Shown here one piece after another: positions 54,790-64,000 of a DNA stretch of 64,000 bases. The notes under the pieces were generated by a model. The model was not told the DNA's origin, searched no databases, and was given only the letters and a program-made list of their open reading frames with translations. The first letter of the stretch is position 1, and every line of letters begins with the position of its first letter. The DNA comes from Chara braunii (Eukaryota; Streptophyta; Charophyceae; Charales; Characeae): the NCBI GenBank assembly GCA_003427395.1, contig BFEA01000390.1, forward strand, positions 865,797 through 929,796. The letters are read 5' to 3'. The position numbers and the translations under genes were made by a program.

Positions 54790-57700
54790 TTATTCTGCAG
54801 GCATCTTCCCTTTCAGTTCTCTTTCATAGCCCGCTATCACTTGCGGTGCTGTTCTCAGAAGTTCTTCTCGTGTGAACCAGCGATCTTCCTTGGGATCGAG
54901 ATGATGTCTGAAGCTTACACGATACTGCATTCTCGGTTTAGGAGGCGCCCTCTGCCTGATGGCCGAGGAACAGGCATCATTCGATGCTCCGCGATCTGGT
55001 CGATGTCCACCTCACCATCCATGGTTGGGTGCAGCATTGATCTTCTTGATGGAAACTGCTCAGTTGCAGCGAAAGGTGCCAACTTTGAGGCGTGAAAAAC
55101 AAGTATGTACGCAAGTAAGGTGGGACGCGGATCACATAGGAGGGTCCATGTATCTGATCCCCAATCACATCTAGAACCTCCCATGGGCCGAAGTACTGTG
55201 GCATCAATTTATGGGATATACCCAGCTCTTGACCGAGTTCAGATGATCAGACCCAACATCTACCTGAAAGTTGCCGTCTATGCTTATTCTCAGATGCGAT
55301 CATAGCTTCTTGAGATCTCTTGATGTGTTCGACGGCCTGTTGCAGCATCTCATCATATTGGACAGCGAATTCTATGCTGCCAGGTGCTGCCATGGGTTGA
55401 CTTTCCGGTCGCAGGAAATCTAGTGCAGTTCTGGGCTTCCAACCAAGATGCAGTTGGTTGGGAGTCTTACCGGTGGTACTATGCACAACATTGTTATACA
55501 GGCTGGCGACGAGAGGTAGCTTCTCATCCCAATCATCCTGACTTGGCTTAATATAGTGCCACAGCAGGTGCTGTACTACTCGGTTCATCTGTTCTGCCTG
55601 TCCATTTGACTCAGGATGATTCCCTTATGTCATTTGGAGCTTGGTTCCCATCTGCTCACCAATTGACTTCCAAAGTTCGCTTGTAAATCTTACATCCCTG
55701 TCACTAACTATAATCGTGGGTAGACCGAAGTCGCGTACCCAGTTATCCATGAAGAGTTTGATGACATGGTCAGTCTTTGCAGATTCAGGCATAGCGATAA
55801 GTCTTGCAAACTTAGAAAAGCGGTCTACTATGACGAAGACATGTCTTCTCCCGGACCTGCTGGTGACAAGAGTATCCATGAAGTCCATGGAAACACTCTT
55901 GCCAGTTGGAGAAGCCCAAGCGGAGCCTGAGTTCTTGGTTTGTCGCGTTGGCAAACCTGACAGGTTTCTACATATTTTTGGGCATCTAACATCATAGAGG
56001 GCTACCAAAATTTATGTACTAAGTTCGTTGATGTCTTCTTGTATTCAAAATGACCAATTGCATCATGACATTCTCCTAAAAATAAACTACGCATAGACTC
56101 ACTACTGGGAAAACACAATCTTTTATTCCTTGCCTTTTCAAGAAACAGCAAGCCGTCTACCATCGAAAATTCGTCCAAAGTCTTTTTGTCCTTCGCTCGG
56201 AATCTACGGATGATCTTAGACATAACTGGATCTTGCTGATAGGCTTCCACCAATGTTCGAGTTAGGTCGTTAGATATGCCACATTCAGTAACTAGTGCAC
56301 CCAGATAATCCGCCCGACGAGATAACGCATCAGCCACCTTGTTGTACTCTCCCTTCATGGGATCAAGTTGATAGTCATACATGTCTATCACTTGTATCCA
56401 TCTCTTGAGTGCATCAGAGAGTATGGGCTATGTCTTGATCCAGCGCAAGGTTTCATGGTCAGATCTCACATAGAAGAATCTGCCTAGGAGATAATGTCTC
56501 CAATGATCCAGCGCTCTATATAAGGCATAGAGCTCACGCTCGTACGTGGACTTTGCTAGTTTTTTAGCTCGATTGGTTTCAACTTTTTCCCCTCCTTCTG
56601 CGCAATGACCGCGCCTATGCCATATTGGCTGGCGTCTGTGGTCACGACAAAGGGACGATCAGGATCAGGAAGTTTGAGAACCTCATAGTGTGTTAGGGCA
56701 TACTTCAATTTCCTAAAGGCCGCTTCACACTCTTCAGTACACTCCCACGGGGTGTCAAGTCAAGTTAGATCTGTTAGGGGGGATGCTATAGTACTATAAT
56801 TCTTAACAAATGGACGATAGTAGCCCGTCGTCCCCAAAAACGGTCTGACCTCAGTAAGAGTCTGAGGTCTGGGCCAGTCACATATGCAAGCCACCTTGGC
56901 ATCATCCGGCCTCAGTCCATCTGCTAAGATTTCATGACCCAAGTACAAGATCTTGGTGCGACCAAACTCGCATTTCTCCAAGTTAACCTTGTACTGGTGC
57001 TATCTTAGGAGACCTAACACTATTTTCAAGTGCTCAGCGTCCTCCTCTATAGTCCTACTAAAGATAAGGATATCGTTGAGGTAAACGACGATAAACTTGT
57101 CTAAGTAGTCTTGAAAAATCTTGTTCATCGCGTGCTCGAACGTACTAGGTGCATTGCATAGGCCAAAGGGCATCACCACAAACTCGTACAGACCGTACCT
57201 GGTTTGGAATGCGGTTTTGTGCTGATCCTCAGGTCTAATGGCAATTTGATGGTATCCGGACTTCAAATCTATCTTGGTGAAGTACTGGCATCCTTGCACT
57301 CTATCCAAGAGGTCGTCGATGTGGGGTAGGGGCTCCGCGTTCTTAACGGTGATGACATTGAGGCCCCTATAGTCAATGCACATCCTCAAGGTACCTCCCT
57401 TCTTCAATACGAATATGACCGACTAGAGCGCCGTAAGGGGAGGTACTAGGCCAAATCCATCCCTTCTCTGTGACCTCATTGAGCTGGCGGCGGAGCTCAT
57501 CTAACTCCGCAGGAGACATTCTATAGATTCGTCCTCCAGGTACAGTACTACATGGGACAACCTCTATTGCATGGACAACCTCCCTTTCTAACGCGCCTGT
57601 GGGCTCCTAAAAAAGGTGAATACTGAGCGACGACTGATTCTATCTCAGGGGGTGTTTTTACGGCCTCCCCTTTCTCAAAGACAAATTTTAGATACATACC

Positions 57701-58414
57701 CTCCTCGCGATTCTGCTTATAATAGTTATAGAAAGATGATGCACACATGCACCCGTAGTTTTCTATCAGACTACTAACTTTCAACTTGTGCAATTTAACA
57801 GATCTACCGTTGGGCAATTTGTGAATCAATACCTTTCTATCCCAGTCAAACTGAGGTTGCGCGACCTCGAGGTAGTATATCCCTTGGAGCACGTCAAAGG
57901 GAAGTTCGTCGCTAACCAGGAAGGAGATTTTATGGCTCACCTCCCCTCCTCCATAGGAGAAGGTACAGACTACGTCCTTGACATAGTCTTTTACCAACAT
58001 TTGGTGCTTGTTGGCCAGCGTAGAAGCTACAGTTTTGTTAAGTCGCTGCACTTGGTCCCCTAAGCGCAGTCTATCCACACAAGCACGACTGATGAATTTC
58101 CGTGTAGAGCCTATGTCTGCGAAGGCGCCAACCTTGCGGCCACCTACATCAACCTCTACCACGAAATGTTCACCCTTTGGACCTGTACTAATCATCGCCC
58201 AAGAGTCCCTGGGGTCCTTCCCTGACCACTCAGTCTCTAGCTCTTCTAGGGCCTCAGACACGTCTCTTGAATAGAGCGTCGGTGGGTCTGAATGCGTTTG
58301 TGGTGTGATACGTGGGTCACTAGCCTTGGCCAACGCTTGAAGTGGGGAAGGCAACGTTACCACTTCAGCGCGAGTATGAGCGACTAAAACTCCTACTGGC
58401 TTGAGGTGTTTCCC
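54790..58414 (-). pseudogene. E3 pol (protease, RT, RNase H, integrase, chromodomain), broken
   Basis: Opening in the -1 frame after the slippery site (GKHLKPVGVL), a long ORF (to 57548) holds the most complete protease of the family: FADIGSTRKFISRACV (active D-I-G) and ISFLVSDELPFDVLQGIYYL. RT (57407-57000) has [14 protein letters not shown] and [12 protein letters not shown], but the catalytic box reads YLND (codon 57078-57076) instead of YLDD. RNase H at 56.4-56.7 kb is split over frames (TTDASQYGIGAVIAQ). Integrase has the HHCC module (CHDAIGHF), DFMDT, SDRDVRF and HPESNGQAEQ. The tail at 54.8-54.95 kb (YRVSFRHHLDPKEDRWFTRE) is chromodomain-like. Many indels separate these parts. Confidence 0.9.
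58374..58414 (-). promoter_or_regulatory. E3 gag-pol -1 frameshift signal (GGGAAAC plus stem-loop)
   Basis: On the minus strand, GGGAAAC (58414-58408) is in gag phase. An 11-nt spacer leads to GTAGGAG (58396-58390), a 9-nt loop TTTTAGTCG and CTCATAC (58380-58374). Six of seven pairs form, with one G-A mismatch. The gag TAG (58395-58393) lies in the stem. Confidence 0.78.
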
Positions 58415-60211
58415 TGCGAAGTGCTCGCAAAAGCACTGCCAGAGTTCGAAGATAGTCCCACCACCGTTGGTGAGGCTACCCTCGTCAAGACTTTCTTGCC
58501 TCGACATGTTCGAGACGTGTGGCCATAGTTGCCACAGTTCATGCACGTGCCCCTAGCAACTCGGTCCCTCCACACCTCGTACTCTAAACCAAGCTTCACC
58601 CAAGCAGGTGTGCCTTGGTCGCCCTGACCCGTAGACCGGCCTACCTTCTTCTTCCCGGTCCCCCTAGCCTTTTCCTTGATAGGTGCCACGACTCCCCCAT
58701 CCGAAGTCTCACTGGCCCCATCATGCTCTGTGTCCTCCGCAAGGTCTAGGAAGTCGTCAATCTCTGTCGTCTGACCATCATGGTTGACAAACATTAATTG
58801 GCCTCTCTTCTTCCTACCATCGCCTTGACTCTGATGCGCGGATCCCAACTTGGCCTCTATGTCCAAGGCCTTCTTGCTAAATGAAGCGAAGTTGTGTTGA
58901 TCGACATGTGCCTCATCTACCAGCTTTGTCCTTACCTCTGAAGGCAGACATCTAAGGTAATCCGTAAGGAGTACCTGCTGGTCATAGTGCACACCAGGTA
59001 CCACGAACAAACGTTCTACGGTGTCCGTCAGCTCTCAAACATTCTTGTACCGTCTGGCACAAAGACTGGTGATCGCATCGGTGGCCTTTTGAGCCCCTTG
59101 CGGGTCATGCCACTTGTTGTACACGGACCGTACGAACTGTTCCAATGTCTGGGCCTGGGCCCAGGCCCAAGCATCGAAATTCTGACCGTAGCCTTGCTGC
59201 TGCACTAGGCCATTCAACCAACGTGTTGCTGACCCCTCTAAAAAGGATTACCTAGGTATCCAAATCCTCGTCCTTCTTCCTATCCTCGGAGAAGGGCTTA
59301 GGACTCAACAAGGGTATTTTGGGCATCCACTCCATAAGCTGCATGGGCCCAAGGGCTTGCTGTAGCGGCTGCATAGCCACTAAAACAGGTTGTTGCGCAC
59401 TAACTTGGGCCTGAGTTGACAATGGGACTGTAGTAACCACTGTTGTCGATGGTACGACTGAGACTCTATGAACCGGACCACTAGTTGCTACAAAACCACC
59501 TGGAGGGAGCATGCCAAACATAGGTGAGAATGGTGGCCCTACCGGCGGCACCGTCACTAATGGACCCGCGCCCGAAGGGGGAGCTACAGCAAACTGAGGG
59601 TGCGTCATCAATGGATGAGGGGCCTGGAATGCAGCCAGAATTTGTTTCTGGCCTGCCACTAGTTCAACCAACACCCCCTGCTGAACTACCTGCGTCTCCG
59701 CCACACACAGGAGTGAGTTACGCAGTGCTCGTATCGCAGGGTCAAGTGTCAACTCCTGCATTCTACTGCCTAGTCTAACTTTTCTCATGATTGCTTTTCT
59801 TCTCCTCTCTGTTACCTCATCCAATTGCCGCTGTAGCTCATCCTGAAGTTCTTCTGCTTGGAGGATTTCATAATCCTCCGGCGTGAGTTGAGTCTGCTGG
59901 CTGACGCGCAAGCCAACAATCTGGCTAATGGACCCCTGAGAACCACTCTGACTAACTCCTGACGAAGTGGACTATGAAGAGGTTTGCGACATGGTTGATG
60001 AAGTAGCCATAACTGAAATTCTAGACTTGGCACTATCCTCAGCTGCCCTCGCTCTCCTTGTCGCTGCCCTCTCTCTAGCCTCTCTCCGCAATCTCCTCTC
60101 GTCTCTTGGACCTAACTCTAGGAAAGTCAAAGGTCGACTGCGAGCTGTTCCACGAGTAGTCCTACGGTCGTCCACTAACAACTCCTCCACACTAGTGCTT
60201 GCATCACTCAT
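58393..60211 (-). pseudogene. E3 gag, stops and one deletion
   Basis: It starts MSDASTSVEELLVDD, and FLELGPRDERRLRREARER is shared with E1 (LELGPEGDRYL). TAG at 59974-59972 interrupts a Ser/Thr-rich linker, and reading continues in frame (LTPEDYEILQAEELQDELQR, coiled coil). About 80 bp are missing near 59.23 kb with a frame change, removing the start of the capsid domain. The rest (MNGLVQQQGYGQNFDAW, KWHDPQGAQKATD, a TGA at 59035, then VPGVHYDQQVLLTDYLRCL) leads to the zinc knuckle CMNCGNYGHTSRTC. Confidence 0.88.
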
Positions 60212-61503
60212 GAGCTACAATGTGTGTGATCTAAACTAGAATCCACACTGAATCCTACCTTAGCCCGACACACAACCGATTACAAATCTCAACTAATTTC
60301 GGTCGGCCTGAACAGAAACAGTTAGGTGATGTAGTAACAACTAATGTCAGATCCTACAGGAAATATCACATCTATTTTTAAATTACCCTAGAACAGATTG
60401 CCATGCAGCAAAGAACTAATCTGTCTGCAGCTGTCTGTCAGATGTTAGTCAAGTCTGTAACAACTAGATAATCAAAAATAAAATAATATCTCCTGTTAGA
60501 GATGTATACACGATGGCAGATTGTCTAATGATTGCCATTGTGAACAGTTACCGGAATCCCCCCTCCCCCTGTATCCTTCTTGAGTTGTCCCTTTGTGTCA
60601 ACGTCCTGAGCATCTGGTTGAGCAGCGTGTCTGAAGGTGTGCAATCCGGCCCACCCCTGTGCCCCAAGCCAACGCCGAACCTGCCAGCCCCTGCACATTA
60701 TTTACCCTCGCATGCAACGAGCCTTACACCCGGTTTGATCTGGCTGATCAGTAGGCATTTAAGGAGATTTTAAATATTTCTGGCGGGGACTCGGTGTTGA
60801 TTCTGGCTGTGATCGTCGTCCTATCTGCGACGTTAAATAATTCCTGAGGAGTTCGGGGGATCTCCTTAGTCCCCGCCAGAAATATTTAAAGACGGTCTAG
60901 TAAGCGTTTGTTCAAAGGGCTGGCAGGCAAGCAGCAGAACCAAGGACTTGCGGCAAAGCATGTGTGTACTAGTCCCAGCGGGTTGGCATGGTGACCGTGA
61001 CCCGAGTGCTTCGTCCAGGGCCCTTCAGAGGCTTCACCCGTCTCCCACCAGCTTGCTGCCCAAGAAGAATGTCGACTCTCAAGGTTGAGCGCTCGCGACA
61101 CCTCGCATCGAGAGGACTCTCAAGACAAGACTCACTTCCTCACGGTAAGAAGCAATGAAGAGGGTAGATAAGGAAGAGAGCAAAGATAAGGAAGAGAGCA
61201 ACGTACCTCACAATGCTGCCCCCAACCACAGATTTCTCACCGGCAATCTGATGTGCATTTATGATGACCGGTCTTTGCCTCGGCACAACCAACAGCAATA
61301 TGCAGTTCCACCTCGGCTTAATATGTCACATCAGCAAGCTCTCATCATCCAGTATACACCCGGTATGTCACCACATAGCTTCCTGGCGCGCCCACACCAC
61401 CCTGGGCCGCCCTTTGTTCAACGCCCAAGCCTTATCACTGCCCCACACCTCATGCGAAGCACCGAACAGCTATTGCGAAGAACCAATGATGCGCAATATG
61501 AAC
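60212..61503 (-). other. E3 leader with a 23-bp inverted repeat and an inverted conserved motif
   Basis: Two perfectly complementary 23-bp arms lie at 60769-60791 and 60868-60890. Between them the GTGATCGTCGTCC...GCGACGTTAAA motif (60810-60837) is on the plus strand, although E3 itself is on the minus strand. In E1 and E2 the motif runs with the element. A 3' splice-like site (minus strand TTTCCTGTAG, ending 60354) matches those of E1 and E2. Confidence 0.75.
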
Positions 61504-61519
61504 CAGCTCCGATCCCAAA
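61503..61519 (-). other. E3 primer-binding site (initiator tRNA-Met type)
   Basis: On the minus strand, the 5' LTR end CTTGCA is followed after AT by TTGGGATCGGAGCTGGT, one change from the E2 site. Confidence 0.8.
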
Positions 61520-61520
61520 T

Positions 61521-62520
61521 TGCAAGGAAAATAAGCAACAGCGAGATGACAAATCCAGATTACACCATCACACTGAAAGCCAGATAATCACACTGTGTCC
61601 AGAGAGCAGCATTGCACCAATAATACACCAATGGAGGTTCGTAGTACTGAAAACCAATGTCAAGGAGAGCTTTCTCTCTCCGCCAACAACACAAGAATCC
61701 AGTCCCTTCGCATAACTACTTGGCGCTCAACGCCCAACCTACTCCTACACAGATACGATCGACCTACTAATAGACAATGCAACTGTTGACATCAGCGGCA
61801 ACCCGAAGTACTTGAAGATGTCGCCCAAATGCAGACCATCGCCAATACAAGGTATGTGCCCTCACATCATCATCATCATCATCCTTCGCCCTTCCCTGAC
61901 TTTACACCCACGTCTTGCTCCCTTACACCTGAAGACCACTCATGCGCCTCACTGTAGTCCAAGCCCACCAGCTATGGTGGCTGGGCTATGGTGCTGCCCT
62001 CAGCAGCACCCTGCTTCCCTGCACGACCACACATGCTGCACCTCGCCTCTCAGCGCCAGCAGCAGCCCACGAGCATTTGCTCCAGCAGCGCTGCCGCTAG
62101 CATGCGAGTGCCTGAAGGAGGCTGAGAGTGGCGAGCTCTTTCCTATATGGAAAGAGCCTGCCTTCTTCGCAGCCTGGCAGGACTTGGCCTGGGCCCAGAG
62201 GCTTCCGGTAGGCCCCAGGGTGCTGCGTGCTACTTGCAGCTACTGGGCCTCTGTTGGTCGGGCCTTCCAACTGTCAGTGTATGGGGCTGCTTTTCTCGTC
62301 CAGGGCCTGCATGCTTTGGAAAGGCCCAGAAGGCCGTGGAAATGTCTTGGTTGCTCGGCCTGTGTTTCTCTCAACCAACTGGCGCGTTGCAACCGTCTGT
62401 ACCCCAGATATGAAATTGACAGTCAAAGGCCTCTTGTAATATGTTAGGCCCGCCTTCGCTTAGGGCGGGCACCACTGCAACCGGGGCCCCTTAGGCCTGC
62501 CGAGGACCCAGATCCTCGCA
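61521..62520 (-). repeat. E3 5' LTR
   Basis: This is 1000 bp and matches 53756-54749. Hairpin GCCCGCC / GGCGGGC at 62448-62470 with a 9-nt loop that differs in sequence from the other LTR. Confidence 0.92.
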
Positions 62521-63420
62521 TCGCTTTTTTTTTTTTAAATAGTCACACTGAGGTAGGATAGCAGCAACAGGGGGTGCGCTAGGAGTATTGACGTGAGGAT
62601 GGGATGGGAGGTGGCCTCGTCTTCTCAGGACAGCCATGGTTGACCACATTAGTCTCACTGCATGACTATGTGCTTGTATTTGAACAAGTGAGAATACAAG
62701 TACCATCCGATATGCAGTCGGCATTTCTTTTTCTTTTGTTTTCATTTCTCGCGCATTATTTCTTTTCGTTTTCATTTTTTTTTATTTTTTTTCCTCGCAT
62801 GTCGTTTTGCGTTTTTTTTTTAATCGTATTCATTTCTTGCACGTCATTTTGCATCCCTGTTTTCCTTTTCCTTTCTCGTGCGGCTGTTATGTTCTGAACG
62901 ATGCGCAAGAAATGAAAACGAAAAAAAAAGAAAGAAAAGCAAAACGACACACCAGAAATGAACTAAAAAAAGGAAACAACGCGCGAGAAAAGAAAAGAAA
63001 AGAAAAGAAAAAGAAACGCCGAGGGGCAGTGGATGAAGGTGATCGAGGGCTGGGGAGTGTGCAAAGGGGCATGCGTACCGAAATGTTCACAGCGCACCAC
63101 TAAACGAGAGCACGTGCCCCAGGGGCGGGGCACACGACCGGCGTTGATGCGAACAAACATCTTGGAGGTGAGCCATCCGATATGCGGGCGGCATTTCTTT
63201 GTCTTTTGTTCTCATTTCTCGAGCGTTTTTTTTTTTTTTGGTTCATTTCTGGCATGTCAATTTGTTTTCATTTCTCATGCGTTGTTTCTTTTTTTTTTTT
63301 TTCCAGTACTCGCGTGTCATTTTTATTTATTTATTTTATTTATTTATTTTTTTCGTTTTTAATTCTCGCGCGTTGTTTTGCGTCCCTGTTTTCCTTTCCA
63401 TTTCTCGTGCAGCCACATCC
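62521..63420. repeat. T-rich and A-rich degenerate repeats, partly inverted
   Basis: After the E3 flank, phrases like TTTTCATTTCTCGCGCG and CGTTTTGCGTCCCTGTTTTC recur. The block starting CATCCGATATGC.G.CGGCAT occurs at about 62705 and 63175. Between them (62895-63020) the reverse complement appears (GAAATGAAAACG, AAAACGACACACCAGAAATG). Contains homopolymer T runs near 62770, 62812, 63225 and 63290. Confidence 0.75.
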
Positions 63421-63589
63421 CACCTATCCTACACATTCAATCAAGGTTGTCAATGCCAAGCTCTAGTAAAGGTGCACGGAGTCTTACCGTCTGGCTGCTG
63501 GTACTCCGCATCTTCACGAAGAATTCAATTTCACTGAGCCCATGTTGGAGACAGTGGGGCAGTCGTTACACCATCCGTGAAGGTCACTA
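63421..63589. other. No gene recognised
   Basis: Short unassigned stretch before the foldback structure. Confidence 0.35.
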
Positions 63590-63882
63590 CTTATGCGTCC
63601 GGTGCGCAGCACGTCATGGACCTCCCCCCACGGCCAATGCTGCTTAAGGGATATGGAATAGGCTCTGTCAGCCTAGGATACTGCGGTGCTGGACCCGCTT
63701 TCCATGGTGTTGCTCCCCATCAATGGTCCTCCGAGGAATGTTCCATCCAGTGGACCAGCACCTGCTGGAAAGCGGGTCCAGCACCGCAGTATCCTAGGCC
63801 GACAGAGCCTATTCCATATCCCTTAAGCAGCATTGGCCGCTGGGGGAGGTCCATGACACGCCGTGCGCCGGACTGCCGTATG
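63590..63882. repeat. Long foldback inverted repeat (hairpin)
   Basis: Arms 63613-63704 and 63766-63858 are nearly perfect reverse complements over about 92 bp, around a 61-nt spacer. Weaker pairing continues outward for about 20-25 bp on each side. As RNA it would form a long dsRNA hairpin. Confidence 0.9.
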
Positions 63883-64000
63883 GCCTCTGAGGATCGATTG
63901 AGACGCTTCGTCTAGCAAGCCTGCTGATTTACTCTATCCACTCGAGTGGCCTTTCTGCTGTATTTCTCGGTAGTGCATGTAAGAATTGCGAGTGTCCCAG
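63883..64000. other. No gene recognised
   Basis: Last 118 bp of the window; nothing recognised. Confidence 0.35.

Larger units (their letters stand above)
53756..62520 (-). mobile_element. E3: Ty3/gypsy LTR retrotransposon, same family as E1 and E2
   Basis: On the minus strand: 5' LTR 61521-62520, primer-binding site, leader, gag 58393-60211, pol to 54790, purine tract, 3' LTR 53756-54749. Protein and leader features match E1 and E2. It is disabled by stops, frameshifts and a catalytic change in RT. The flanking 4-mers are TCAC (left) and TCGC (right), a likely 4-bp duplication with one change. Confidence 0.93.

Overview
This window is nuclear DNA from a eukaryote, packed with retrotransposons in varying states of decay. 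The best guess is a streptophyte green alga such as Chara, but that is an inference. The grounds are several chromodomain-bearing Ty3/gypsy elements, an inserted block of plant-type mitochondrial DNA (cox1, nad5, small-subunit rRNA), one spliced exon resembling the dsRNA-binding domain of a plant Dicer-like protein, and abundant (GT)n/(GA)n microsatellites. I see no intact host gene.

Layout. 1-5.99 kb: a gag remnant and a 66-bp minisatellite array. 5.99-15.01 kb: element E1 (+), Ty3/gypsy, with both LTRs. 15.0-16.9 kb: unassigned. 16.86-26.06 kb: element E4 (-), a second gypsy family with both LTRs. 26.5-27.5 kb: a shorter copy of the minisatellite unit. 27.5-29.2 kb: E6, a deleted relative of E5. 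29.2-30.8 kb: host sequence with the dsRBD exon (-). 30.85-39.41 kb: element E2 (+), same family as E1. 40.4-46.52 kb: element E5 (+), a third gypsy family, truncated at its 5' end. 46.9-48.15 kb: an ORF (-) with a Josephin-like cysteine-protease domain. 48.16-50.18 kb: a mosaic of mitochondrial fragments. 50.4-52.4 kb: a Penelope-like reverse transcriptase (-), decayed. 52.4-53.75 kb: compound microsatellites and a LINE endonuclease scrap. 53.76-62.52 kb: element E3 (-), same family as E1 and E2. 62.5-64 kb: T-rich repeats and a long foldback hairpin.

How the parts work. E1-E5 each carry Gag with a CCHC zinc knuckle, followed by Pol (protease, reverse transcriptase, RNase H, integrase, chromodomain-like tail). 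All five are broken by stops and indels. In all five, pol lies in the -1 frame relative to gag. The end of gag carries a correctly phased slippery heptamer (G/A)GGAAAC, then exactly 11 nt, then a 7-bp stem with a 9-nt loop (12 nt in E4). The stem sequence changes between elements while the pairing is largely kept. This looks like a shared -1 ribosomal frameshift signal across three gypsy families and is the strongest functional signal in the window.

Other notable items are the Josephin-like ORF lying colinear with the Penelope-like RT but separated from it by mitochondrial DNA, an inverted leader segment in E3 bounded by perfect 23-bp inverted repeats, conserved hairpins in the leader and LTR, and the foldback hairpin near the right end.
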